Shown in pieces: positions 1 to 8,012 of a stretch of 64,000 bases of DNA. How positions within the stretch are numbered: the stretch's first letter is position 1; each line of letters starts with the position of its first letter. The DNA comes from Alistipes sp. (GTDB taxonomy: Bacteria; Bacillota; Clostridia; Oscillospirales; Ruminococcaceae): the NCBI GenBank assembly GCA_023667265.1, contig JAMPAJ010000001.1, positions 58,059 to 122,058 of the forward strand, read 5' to 3'. The notes under the pieces were generated by a model that was given only the letters and a program-made list of their open reading frames with translations, ran no database searches and was not told where the DNA came from. The position numbers were made by a program, and so were the translations under genes.

Positions 1-2
1 CC

Positions 3-1097
3 TGCGAGGATAAGGTAAAGGTCATCTCCTATTCCCAGATACTCGCTATGATAACGCCCTCGGAGGAGAGCACATACACAAACGTCAATATGCTGTTCGC
101 AGGCGAGAGCACGTTCACCTCTGCTATAAGAGACGTTGCCGACGCAAACCTTGTAAAGGCTGCTGTTGTTTCGGCTGTAAACGGACAGGCAATTCACGAC
201 TCTGTACACAGCTCCATTTCCTATTCAACGGAGAGCTTCCTTTCCAAGAACGGCTATGAGTGCGCAGAGATCGACCTGGGTCTTGTGACTGCGGAGGAGC
301 TTATCGCGGATTACGATATGCTTATCGTTGCAGCTCCGGCTATCGACTTCTCTGAGGATATTATCCAGAAGCTTCAGGATTACCTGAACAACGGCGGAAA
401 CTATGGCAAGGACATGATGTATATTCCCAACTTCTACCAGACGAATCTGCCTAATATCACAGCGTTCCTGGACGACTGGAAGCTCCAGGTGGATACTACA
501 ATGGTTCTGGACGATGAAAATATGGTTCAGGCTGGAATCAGCGCAATGGGATATCTGAGCTACGGCGCTGTTCTCGATATTGTAGACAGCGACCTTGCAG
601 CAACCCTTACGAACAGCTCGCTTCCTCTCGTTGCCCCTGCGGCGATACCCGTATCCGAGGTGACAAAGAACAGCTCGGCAACTGTAACGCCCATTATCGC
701 TTCAAAGGCTACCTCATACACCGCTTCCAGAATAAGCGACGAGGAGTCTGACGAAAAGCGTTCCTACAACATTGTTATGAAGTCCACAAAGTCTATGGGC
801 GTCGGAACGAGCGTCTACAGCAGCAATCTTCTTGTTGTAGGCTGTCCCTTCATGTTCGACAGCAATATCCTGGCGTCTACAAACACCTACAGCAACGCAA
901 ACGTTATGCTCAACACTGTTAACAGCTTGACAGGCAAGGAAGCCGCCGTTGTCATTCCCGAAAAGGCGTTCGAGCTCCACACACTGTCTTTGACAAGCGG
1001 CGGAGCAAGAGCTATCCTCGTTGTAGTCGTTGCTGTTATACCGCTTCTGATCGCGGCAGCAGGCGTAGGCGTTCTGTTATGGAGAAGGAATAAGTAA
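3..1097 (+). CDS. GldG-like ABC transporter auxiliary protein, 5' end cut by window edge
   Basis: The reading frame is open from base 3 to the stop at 1095-1097. The first in-frame ATG is at 48, but open codons precede it without a good ribosome site, so the gene most likely begins outside the window. The visible part has a long alpha/beta extracytoplasmic-type region and ends with one hydrophobic segment (AILVVVVAVIPLLIAAAGV) followed by WRRNK, i.e. one C-terminal membrane anchor with a short basic cytoplasmic tail. GldG/ABC_transp_aux proteins have this topology and are normally encoded after an ABC ATPase and an ABC-2 permease and before a DUF4340 protein. The next gene here is DUF4340-like and overlaps by one base (TAATG), implying translational coupling. 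The family is inferred from topology and context; the transported substrate is unknown. Confidence 0.6.
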   Translation, partial: CEDKVKVISYSQILAMITPSEESTYTNVNMLFAGESTFTSAIRDVADANLVKAAVVSAVNGQAIHDSVHSSISYSTESFLSKNGYECAEIDLGLVTAEELIADYDMLIVAAPAIDFSEDIIQKLQDYLNNGGNYGKDMMYIPNFYQTNLPNITAFLDDWKLQVDTTMVLDDENMVQAGISAMGYLSYGAVLDIVDSDLAATLTNSSLPLVAPAAIPVSEVTKNSSATVTPIIASKATSYTASRISDEESDEKRSYNIVMKSTKSMGVGTSVYSSNLLVVGCPFMFDSNILASTNTYSNANVMLNTVNSLTGKEAAVVIPEKAFELHTLSLTSGGARAILVVVVAVIPLLIAAAGVGVLLWRRNK

Positions 1098-2635
1098 TGA
1101 ATAAGACAGTTAAAGGAATTATAGGCCTCAGCGCCGCTCTTGTGGTTCTCGGCGGAGGCTTTGCGGCATTGAAGCTTACAGAGCCGAAGGAGAAGGAAAA
1201 CTCCTCACAGCCGGAGACCTCGGAGAACATCGAGCCGACGGTATCTCTTATCAGGGACGAGACGGTTGAGGGCACAGACCCGAATACCGGAGCAGACCTG
1301 AAAGGCGTTGTGAAAAGCGTTCACGTAAAGAATCAGACGGACGAATTTGACGTTGTGCAGAAGCCGAAGGAAGAGGGGAAGGACTATGTGACCTATACCA
1401 TCGACGGCTATCAGGACGTTGTCATGAAGGATTCCATCATCGGTACCATGGCACATAACGCAAACGGCTTGAGATCTACTCAGACTATTGAGGAAAACTG
1501 CTCGGAAAACGGCATCGATATCGCAAAATTCGGACTTGCAGACCCTGTCATCACAGTTGATCTGACCTATGAAACAGGAGCGGAGTTTACGCTGCTTATC
1601 GGAAATGAAACTCCAATGGGCGGAACGACCTATGTTATGATCGAGGGCACGGACAATGTTTATACCGTACAGAGCTCGACTCTTGCGAACTACAGCAAGA
1701 CGATCAACGAGCTTGTGGAGACGGAGCTCCTCGACGCTCCCGACGAGTATCCCATTGTCAACAGTCTGCGTATCCGGCGTCAGGATATTGACTATGACCT
1801 TGTGCTGGAATATGTGGGCGACAGCGGAACTACCTATGCCGGCGGAACATCGGCGACTCACAAAATGGTCGAGCCGACAGAGGCGGAGATCTCCGTGGAG
1901 CGTTCGGTCAACGTAACTACCGGAATGTTCGGACTGTCTGCGGAGGACGTATACGCCGTCCACTGCGACGAGGAGGAAATTGCCGAGGCTGGTCTGAGAG
2001 ACCCGTTCTGCACAGTCACGATGGACTGCGACGACGGCAATGTTTATAAGCTGCTGCTCAGCGAGACGTTTATTGACGAGACCTGCGGCAAGTGCTGCTA
2101 TGCAATGATGGAGGGCGGAAACGTCATCTTTATTGTGACCGCGGACAATGCCGTGTGGGCGGAGCTGCAGCCTGGCGACGTTCTTTCCGGAATGTACATC
2201 TCCAACTATGTATGGAGCATCAGCGAGCTTGATCTGAGCTGCAACGGCGAGAAGTACAGCTTCCGCATTTCGCAGGTCGACCCTGACGCGGAGCTGGAAA
2301 GCCCCAAGGTCACGGATTTCAGAACGACCCTCAATGGCGCGGAGATAGAGACCGAGCGTTACAGACAGCTTTACAGCTTTATTCTGGCGTCGGATGCGGA
2401 GACCTTCGCTCTGGGCGAGGAGATCCCGGACAGCGATCCGATGGTGGTGCTGGAGTTCTATGACTGGTACAGAGACGAGAGAGTAAAGGTCGAGTTTTAC
2501 GAGTATTCTGCAATGTCGGCGCTTGTTGTGATAAACGGAGAGAGCAAATTCTTTACCTCCAAGGCTTACGTCAAGACGCTGGCGGAGAATGCGGCGATAG
2601 TTACTACAGATCAGGATTACAAAACAACGTGGTAA
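1097..2635 (+). CDS. DUF4340 domain-containing membrane-anchored protein
   Basis: This 512-residue protein has an N-terminal hydrophobic segment near residues 7-26 (IIGLSAALVVLGGGFAALKL) that should act as a signal anchor. A Glu/Pro-rich linker follows, then repeated beta-rich units with the DUF4340 pattern (stretches such as FGLADPVITVDL and FGLSAEDVYAV spaced through the chain). DUF4340 proteins accompany GldG-like proteins in ABC-2 transporter operons and probably sit on the outer face of the membrane. The ATG overlaps the stop of the upstream GldG-like gene by one base, so the two are translated together. The molecular role is not established for the family. A long antisense open frame covers the gene but has no ribosome site or recognisable domain and was not called. 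Confidence 0.75.
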   Translation: MNKTVKGIIGLSAALVVLGGGFAALKLTEPKEKENSSQPETSENIEPTVSLIRDETVEGTDPNTGADLKGVVKSVHVKNQTDEFDVVQKPKEEGKDYVTYTIDGYQDVVMKDSIIGTMAHNANGLRSTQTIEENCSENGIDIAKFGLADPVITVDLTYETGAEFTLLIGNETPMGGTTYVMIEGTDNVYTVQSSTLANYSKTINELVETELLDAPDEYPIVNSLRIRRQDIDYDLVLEYVGDSGTTYAGGTSATHKMVEPTEAEISVERSVNVTTGMFGLSAEDVYAVHCDEEEIAEAGLRDPFCTVTMDCDDGNVYKLLLSETFIDETCGKCCYAMMEGGNVIFIVTADNAVWAELQPGDVLSGMYISNYVWSISELDLSCNGEKYSFRISQVDPDAELESPKVTDFRTTLNGAEIETERYRQLYSFILASDAETFALGEEIPDSDPMVVLEFYDWYRDERVKVEFYEYSAMSALVVINGESKFFTSKAYVKTLAENAAIVTTDQDYKTTW

Positions 2636-2671
2636 AGGCAATAGCCTTTTCCTGGGGAAAAGGAGGAAAAT

Positions 2672-2953
2672 ATGAGCGAAAAGTTTTTCACATACAAGGG
2701 GTATCCGCTTGTAAGAAGCGGAAATCAGATCTACTACGGATATATGTCTGACCCGTATGTTATATGGATCCAGATACTGGAGACGCAGGAGACAGAGGGT
2801 GAGAAGATAACGTCGAAGGTCCGCGTGGTGCAGATGGACACCAATGAGCCGAATCCGATGAAGGCGTTTGTCAAGAATGCGGAGCGTGACTGCGGTCTTT
2901 ACGAGGCGTTGGACACGGCGAAGGTATGGCTTGACAAGGCTCTGGCGAAGTGA
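2672..2953 (+). CDS. Small conserved-looking protein of unknown function
   Basis: This is a 93-residue soluble protein with no signal or membrane segment. The ATG at 2672 is preceded by an AAAAGGAGG-type ribosome site about 6 bases upstream. It lies 36 bases after the DUF4340 gene on the same strand and is probably the last gene of that transporter operon. The sequence is mixed beta/alpha, with an N-terminal aromatic-rich part (FFTYKGYPLVRSGNQIYYG) and a C-terminal helix. The IYYG/YVIWIQ pattern suggests a small beta barrel, but I do not recognise a family. Codon usage matches the neighbours, which supports a real gene. Confidence 0.6.
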   Translation: MSEKFFTYKGYPLVRSGNQIYYGYMSDPYVIWIQILETQETEGEKITSKVRVVQMDTNEPNPMKAFVKNAERDCGLYEALDTAKVWLDKALAK

Positions 2954-2996
2954 TCATCGCATATTAGATAAAATACATCTGCAAGCGTAGATACTG

Positions 2997-3345
2997 GGTT
3001 TCAAAAGGGACGGTTGTCCCTTTTGCGAAGTCCAGAGGCAGAGGTGGGGCAGCCCCCACGGGCAGTTTCACGTAGTCGCGAGTACCTCGCTGCTTTATTT
3101 GGCAGACGTAGGTGTTCCGCGAACGATATAATTTTCCTCCCCGAATAAAAGGGGAGGATTTTTATATCTTTTGGAATTTGCAGTGGAAATATCAGTGGAC
3201 GCTCTCTCTTGCAGAGCGTCCACTCTCCGAAAACAGTCCACCGGACTGTTACAAAATTCACCCTTTGCAGAGCGCCTAAAGGCATAATCGACCTGTGGTC
3301 GATATGGGACGCTGTCTCATACCCTGCCAGAGGCACTACACATAT
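2997..3345. repeat. Chain-of-hairpins intergenic repeat, copy 1 (composite, mixed orientation)
   Basis: The gene-free stretch 2954-3732 is largely occupied by this repeat and by a fragment near 3425-3480. A forward module (TTTCAAAAGGGA... then TCCAGAGGCAG) at about 2998-3045 matches the start of the copy at 26444. From about 3190 to 3345 the sequence runs as the reverse complement of that copy: a GTGGACGCTC/GAGCGTCCAC hairpin, AACAGTCC-ACC-GGACTGTT, CCCTTTGCAGAGCGCCT, TCGACC-TGT-GGTCGA, and CCCTGCCAGAGGC. Each module is its own stem-loop. It is probably an expanded, rearranged member of a multicopy intergenic family. An open frame spanning it on the minus strand is repeat sequence, not a gene. 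Confidence 0.8.
3136..3164 (+). terminator. Intrinsic terminator inside the repeat tract
   Basis: A CCTCCCC / GGGGAGG stem with loop GAATAAAA is followed directly by ATTTTTAT. It is the first clear rho-independent terminator downstream of the transporter operon that ends at 2953, and probably terminates it. Confidence 0.7.
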
Positions 3346-3420
3346 ATAAATTAAAATATCTTGATACGCGGAATAATTTTAAGCAAAATTATATTAGCGA
3401 GTTTTCGAGCGGTCACGTGA

Positions 3421-3480
3421 ATCGGCTCGGCGACTCGCCGTGGACTCTGCCAAAGGAGCATTGCCCCTTTGGAATCCCGG
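3421..3480. repeat. Fragment of the chain-of-hairpins repeat family
   Basis: The segment contains GGACTCTGCCAAAGG... CCCTTTGGAATCCCGG, which has the same 'ACTCTGC-hairpin-GAAACCC' plan as the reverse complement of the copy at 26444-26627, plus a CGGCTCGGCG/CGCCG-type hairpin. The rest of 3346-3636 is AT-rich and I see no gene in it. Confidence 0.5.
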
Positions 3481-3636
3481 TGTTTACGCGTGCGGTACGG
3501 GTTTGTCGTTTGCTTCTTAAACAAACATAATTTAAGTATGCTTTAATCTGGATTTGTGTAAAATGCTGCTTTTTAAGGTGCGTTTTGTGCAATGCTACAA
3601 AAATAAAAACAAAATGTGAAAGTTTTATAAAACCGA

Positions 3637-3665
3637 TTGAAATTTTTCGCGAAATGAAGTATAAT
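3637..3665 (+). promoter_or_regulatory. Sigma-A-type promoter of the GH26 gene
   Basis: TTGAAA at 3637-3642, a 17-base spacer, and TATAAT at 3660-3665 make a near-consensus vegetative promoter. It lies about 70 bases upstream of the GH26 start, leaving a leader with an imperfect CCGGCGGATAGGCTGCCGG hairpin before the AGGAGG ribosome site. Confidence 0.8.
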
Positions 3666-3738
3666 TAAAGTATAAATATGGCTTGCTCCGGCGGATAGGC
3701 TGCCGGAGAGAAAGGGATAATTACAGGAGGTTATGACA

Positions 3739-5793
3739 TTGAAGAAATTGACTGCAAAAAGACTTGCGGCTGCGGCTTCTGCGGCTGCTCTCAGTGTGTC
3801 GGCGCTGCCATTTACGGCTGCCGTAAATGCCGCTGACGGCGATTATACACAGTTCCCCTACACGATCCAGGGCGAGGACATGGAGGGCGCGACTCTCTGG
3901 ACTAAGATCTACGAAAATGAAACTCCCGGCTATAACGGCGAGGGCTTTACCTACATCACCAGCGGCGAAAATTCATTTACCGTAACCGTGCCCGAGGACG
4001 GAATGTATACTCTTTCTGTCCGCGGAATCCAGATCCTCGACGCGAACGGCAGATTCCAGACCTTTGCGGTAAACGGCGTTGAGTACAGCAAAACCGTGCC
4101 CTACTACAGAGAATGGACTGATATTGACCTTGGCGTTGCAAGATTAAAGGCTGGTGAGAATACTATTTCGTTCCTTAACAAGTACGGCTACCTGGCTATC
4201 GACGAGGTCACAATTTCAAAGGCTGAATTCCCGGACGTTACTGTTGCGGACGCTGTTCCATGCGACCCAAAGGCTACTTCTGAGACAAAGGCTCTTATGA
4301 AGTACCTCCACAGCGTTTACGGAAACGGCATCCTTTCCGGTCAGCAGGAGATATACGGCGGCGGACACAGCGTTTCCACAGACATTCGCTATGACGCTTC
4401 CCAGGACAAGTGCGTTGACGGAAAGGGCAAGGAGTACGTTATCGACCGTGACAGCGAGGCTGTTGACAAGGACGGCAATAAGTTCTACTGGCACTGCTCC
4501 GACGACGTGAGAACCTACACCTACGACGAGCAGAACAGAAACTATAAGTACGATTACTACGACCAGGAAATGGACGCCTACAAGGAGATCACAGGCGAGT
4601 ATCCGGCTATCAGAGGCTTCGATTTCATGAACTATAATCCTCTCTACGGCTGGGACGACGGCTCAACGGAGAGAGCTATCGAGTGGGTAAAGGACAGAAA
4701 CGGCATCGCTACGGCTTGCTGGCATATCAATCTGCCTACCGATTTCGCTAACTATACTCCCGGAGACACTCTTGACTGGACTGCCTGCTCATACAAGAAC
4801 AATTCCTCCTACAGCGTTGCCAATGCGGTAGTTGCCGGCACAAAGGAGAACGAATACCTGGATATGGCTATCGAGGATCTTGCCGAGCAGTTCCTGAAGC
4901 TCCAGGATGCCGGCGTGCCTATCATGTTCCGTCCTTTCCACGAGGCTGAGGGCAACGGCGGTCTGAACGGCGAAGGCGCATGGTTCTGGTGGGCTCAGGA
5001 GGGCGCGGAGGCGTACAAGGATCTGTACAAGTACCTCTACAACGCTCTTACGGAGACATACGGACTCCACAACATCATCTGGCAGCAGAATCTTTATGCA
5101 TGGTCTGACGAATCGGCAGAGTGGTACGTAGGCGACGACTATGTTGATATCGTGGGCTTTGATAAGTACGATACCGTATACAACCGCCATGACGGAAAGA
5201 CCTCCGGTCCTAACGAGGACTGCAACAGCAGCGTTTACTGGTCGCTCCACAAGTACACAAACGGCAGGAAGATGAACGCTATCATGGAGAACAGCACTGT
5301 TCCCAGTCTTGCGAATATCACTACGGAGCAGGCAACATGGCTCTACTTCTGCACATGGTACGATAACGGACAGGATAACTTCCTGACAGGCGATAATTAC
5401 AACGATCCTGCAACTCTTAAAGAGCTTGGTTCAAGCGATTACTGCGTGAATCTGGAGGATCTGCCGGCTGATCTGTATGTGTTCGACGGAGAGGTTGATC
5501 CGCCTGTAGTGACTACAAAGCCGACAGAGCCCGGCACAACCTCCGCTGTTGCGCCCGGTACGCCCGTATACGGCGACGCTAACTGCGACGGAGTCGTTGA
5601 TATTGCCGATGCTACGAGAATACTCCAGTCTATCGGAAATGCCGACAAGTACGGTCTCGATCCGGAGCAGGCTGCAAATGCCGACTGCTATAACCCCGGA
5701 AGCGGCATAACGGCTATGGACGCGCTTGCTGTTCAGAAATTTGATGCAAAGGTTATCAAATCGCTTCCCGAGATCGTTGATGAAACTGCATAA
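3739..5793 (+). CDS. Secreted GH26-type endo-beta-mannanase with N-terminal CBM and C-terminal dockerin
   Basis: The enzyme probably cleaves beta-1,4-mannan outside the cell as a cellulosome subunit. I prefer TTG at 3739 as start: AGGAGG at 3725-3730 lies 8 bases before it but only 2 bases before the ATG at 3733, and TTG gives a classic signal peptide (MKKLTAKR, hydrophobic core, AVNA-AD). Counting from TTG, residues about 38-165 look like a CBM35-type jelly roll. GH26 follows from about 180 (SGQQE near the start), with the acid/base in FRPFHE (Glu402) and the nucleophile in NAIMEN (Glu517). After a Pro/Thr linker, a type I dockerin begins near 611 with two calcium-loop repeats (GDANCDGVVDIADATRIL and the second ITAMDALAVQKF half). 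A dedicated promoter precedes it and a terminator follows. Fine substrate specificity (mannan, glucomannan, lichenan) is not decided by the sequence. Confidence 0.92.
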   Translation: MKKLTAKRLAAAASAAALSVSALPFTAAVNAADGDYTQFPYTIQGEDMEGATLWTKIYENETPGYNGEGFTYITSGENSFTVTVPEDGMYTLSVRGIQILDANGRFQTFAVNGVEYSKTVPYYREWTDIDLGVARLKAGENTISFLNKYGYLAIDEVTISKAEFPDVTVADAVPCDPKATSETKALMKYLHSVYGNGILSGQQEIYGGGHSVSTDIRYDASQDKCVDGKGKEYVIDRDSEAVDKDGNKFYWHCSDDVRTYTYDEQNRNYKYDYYDQEMDAYKEITGEYPAIRGFDFMNYNPLYGWDDGSTERAIEWVKDRNGIATACWHINLPTDFANYTPGDTLDWTACSYKNNSSYSVANAVVAGTKENEYLDMAIEDLAEQFLKLQDAGVPIMFRPFHEAEGNGGLNGEGAWFWWAQEGAEAYKDLYKYLYNALTETYGLHNIIWQQNLYAWSDESAEWYVGDDYVDIVGFDKYDTVYNRHDGKTSGPNEDCNSSVYWSLHKYTNGRKMNAIMENSTVPSLANITTEQATWLYFCTWYDNGQDNFLTGDNYNDPATLKELGSSDYCVNLEDLPADLYVFDGEVDPPVVTTKPTEPGTTSAVAPGTPVYGDANCDGVVDIADATRILQSIGNADKYGLDPEQAANADCYNPGSGITAMDALAVQKFDAKVIKSLPEIVDETA

Positions 5794-5805
5794 TTGAATT
5801 GACAG

Positions 5806-5840
5806 ACTGCTGCGGTACTTGGTATCGCGGCAGTTTTTTT
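5806..5840 (+). terminator. Terminator of the GH26 gene
   Basis: A 13-bp stem (ACTGCTGCGGTAC / GTATCGCGGCAGT, with two G-U pairs), loop TTG, followed by a run of seven further T. Confidence 0.85.
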
Positions 5841-6020
5841 GTTCGGATAAATAGTTTTATGCGTGGGTTGCAATTTTGCTGTAAATATGATATAAGCGGA
5901 GAGCCTCCGCCGGCAAGTTCGCGCTATAAATATTGGCGATCAATATTTTTTCCGCGTGGGTTGCATTTTCGCGGATTTTATGCTATAATTATATGGTTAT
6001 AGAAAAATAAGGAGGTGCTG

Positions 6021-7397
6021 TTGAAAAAGATGAGTACGGATAACCGGACGCTCTCGGAGATAAACGCGATCCTGGGCGATTCTCCGCGGCTTGCATATGT
6101 GCGGAGCTTCGGCTGCCAGCTGAACGTTTCCGACGGCGAAAAAATAAAGGGTATGCTTAAAAAGCTTGGATACGGCTTTACAGAGGACGAGAACCAGGCT
6201 GATCTCATAATACTCAACACCTGCGCTGTACGTGAAAGTGCGGAGGACAGGGTTTTTGGAATAATCGGCAGTATGAAGAAGCTGAAGGAACAGAAACCGT
6301 CCCTGATAATCGGGATCTCCGGCTGTATGACTGCGCAGAGCCATATTTCGGAGAGGATAAAGCAGTCCTACCGGCAAGTGGATTTTGTTGTGGGAACTTC
6401 GGCGATAAGCCGCATCCCCGGTCTGCTGCTGGATTGCCTTAAAGGGCGGAAATTCGGAATGGATATAGAGGAGTACGACGACTTCTCGGAGGCGGCGGAG
6501 CAGGTACGGTCGTGCAGCTATAAGGCAAGCGTGCCTATAATGTTCGGCTGCAACAATTTCTGCACCTACTGCATCGTTCCATACGTCCGCGGACGCGAGC
6601 GGAGCAGGCGGCAGGAGGATATCGTCGCCGAGGTGAAGCAGCTTGCGGCGGAGGGCTGCAAGGAAATAATGCTTCTTGGGCAGAACGTCAATTCCTACGG
6701 TAACGATACAGGCGAGAAAAACGCCTTTCCGAGGCTTCTCCGGGAGCTGAACAGCATCGAGGGCGATTTCATCATCCGCTTTATGTCCTCTCACCCCAAG
6801 GACGCCTCAAAGGAGCTGATAGACGCGATATTCGACTGCAAAAAGGTGGCGAAGCATCTGCATCTTCCTTTACAAAGCGGAAGCAGCAGCGTCCTTGATA
6901 GAATGAACCGCCGTTATACGGTCGAAAGATATCTGGAAACTGTTGACGAGATACGCCGCCGCGACCCGGATTTTTCCCTTACCACCGATATTATCGTGGG
7001 TTTTCCAAACGAGACGGAGGAGGAGTTCCAGGGTACTCTCGATGTGATAAAGCGTGTGGGCTTCGACAACATCTACCCCTTTATCTACTCGAAACGTTCG
7101 GGGACAAAGGCTGCCGGGATCGCGGACGAAACTCCCGAGGAGGAGAAATCCGCACGTATGCGCCGGCTTCTTGACTTGCAGCACGGTATCACCTCCGAGA
7201 ATTATAAACGGTTTATCGGCAGAAAGATGCGCGTTCTTGCAGAATCTGCTTCCAAAAAGCGGAAGGGCTATATTTCGGGAAAAAGCAACGAGTTTATTAT
7301 AGTCGAATTTGAGGGCGATACCTCCCTTATCGGTCAGTTCGTCGACGTTGAGATAATTGACGCTATGAACTGGGCGGTGATAGGCAGAATGATATGA
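6021..7397 (+). CDS. miaB: tRNA-2-methylthio-N6-dimethylallyladenosine synthase
   Basis: MiaB is a radical-SAM enzyme that adds the methylthio group to i6A37 of tRNAs. The open frame reaches GTG at 6015, but that codon overlaps the AAGGAGG ribosome site (6009-6015). TTG at 6021 is 5 bases downstream and preferred; ATG at 6030 is possible. Counting from TTG, the UPF0004 domain has its three cluster cysteines at 32 (FGCQLN), 68 (NTCAV) and 102 (SGCM). The radical-SAM CxxxCxxC is Cys177/181/184 (GCNNFCTYC), and a C-terminal TRAM domain follows. All catalytic cysteines are present. The substrate-making partner miaA lies 5.7 kb downstream, and the miaB-ricA-mutS-mutL order matches the Bacillus subtilis arrangement. 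Confidence 0.95.
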   Translation: MKKMSTDNRTLSEINAILGDSPRLAYVRSFGCQLNVSDGEKIKGMLKKLGYGFTEDENQADLIILNTCAVRESAEDRVFGIIGSMKKLKEQKPSLIIGISGCMTAQSHISERIKQSYRQVDFVVGTSAISRIPGLLLDCLKGRKFGMDIEEYDDFSEAAEQVRSCSYKASVPIMFGCNNFCTYCIVPYVRGRERSRRQEDIVAEVKQLAAEGCKEIMLLGQNVNSYGNDTGEKNAFPRLLRELNSIEGDFIIRFMSSHPKDASKELIDAIFDCKKVAKHLHLPLQSGSSSVLDRMNRRYTVERYLETVDEIRRRDPDFSLTTDIIVGFPNETEEEFQGTLDVIKRVGFDNIYPFIYSKRSGTKAAGIADETPEEEKSARMRRLLDLQHGITSENYKRFIGRKMRVLAESASKKRKGYISGKSNEFIIVEFEGDTSLIGQFVDVEIIDAMNWAVIGRMI

Positions 7398-7524
7398 GGA
7401 AGCTTCTGTTTTGTGCTCAACGTTTTTGCTCGCAGGCTGTGGTAATAAAACTGCCGAAAGCAGCATAACTGAGATGACTTCGGAGAGTAAGACTGAATTA
7501 CAGACAGAAATTCTGACAGAATAA
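7394..7524 (+). pseudogene. Frameshifted remnant of a small lipoprotein gene
   Basis: An ATG at 7394 overlaps the miaB stop and begins MRKLLF, a typical lipoprotein signal start, but its frame stops after 24 codons. Starting at 7417 another frame reads STFLLAGCGNKTAESS and runs to a TAA at 7522-7524, giving a good lipobox (LLAGC) and an acidic Ser/Thr/Glu tail. Joining the two frames with a one-base change near 7415 would restore a roughly 43-residue lipoprotein start. A TTG at 7411 could start the second frame but would leave no basic N-region. Best read as a decayed or truncated lipoprotein; a sequencing error cannot be excluded. Confidence 0.5.
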
Positions 7525-7551
7525 TAATATAATCAAAAGGAGAAATTTACA

Positions 7552-7956
7552 ATGGATATTATCGAAATGACAAGAGAACTGGGCAGGGCTTTGCAGGCAG
7601 ACGACCGCTTTATCGCCTATACGCTGGCAAAGCAGGCTAACGACAACGATACGGGGCTCCAGCAGCAGATCAACGACTTTGACAGAATGAGAAACGAACT
7701 GAACGCAGAACTCTGCAAGGAGGACAAAAACACCGATAAGATCAAGGAGCTGGACGAGGGCATCAAGTCCAACTATAAGAAAATCATGGCAAATAAGAAT
7801 ATGACGGTATTTTCCGCTGCCCAGGGCGCGCTGGAGGCTCTTGTGAACAACATGAACCAGATAATCACTCTCTGCGCAAACGGAGAGGATCCCGACACCT
7901 GTCAGCCCTCACAGGGCTGCTCCGGAAGCTGCGAGACCTGCGGAGGCTGCGGCTGA
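7552..7956 (+). CDS. YlbF/YmcA (RicA/RicF) family protein with cysteine-rich tail
   Basis: This 134-residue helical protein has the YlbF/YmcA fold pattern: helices around residues 5-30 (RELGRALQADDRFIAYTLAK), 35-55 and 65-108. In Bacillus subtilis, RicA, RicF and RicT form a complex that carries [4Fe-4S] clusters and affects RNase Y-dependent mRNA processing and developmental decisions. Its place between miaB and mutS is that of ricA (ymcA). The last 27 residues hold six cysteines (108, 117, 123, 127, 130, 133) in a Gly/Ser-rich tail ending ETCGGCG, more like the cysteine-bearing end of RicF. Iron-sulfur binding is therefore plausible but inferred. A good ribosome site (AAAAGGAG) precedes the ATG. 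Confidence 0.8.
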   Translation: MDIIEMTRELGRALQADDRFIAYTLAKQANDNDTGLQQQINDFDRMRNELNAELCKEDKNTDKIKELDEGIKSNYKKIMANKNMTVFSAAQGALEALVNNMNQIITLCANGEDPDTCQPSQGCSGSCETCGGCG

Positions 7957-8012
7957 TAACGAATTAAGGCAGCGCCCCACAGAATTGCCATACAAAGAAA
8001 GGAGAAGATCTC

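Noticed and set aside
1205-2641. 478-codon open frame on the minus strand across the DUF4340 gene
   Set aside because: No ribosome site and no recognisable domain. It is an antisense shadow caused by the codon bias of the plus-strand gene, which has a clear start and family pattern.
3001-3336. 111-codon minus-strand open frame in the hairpin repeat
   Set aside because: The translated sequence is entirely repeat modules shared with 26444-26627 and has no coding signature.
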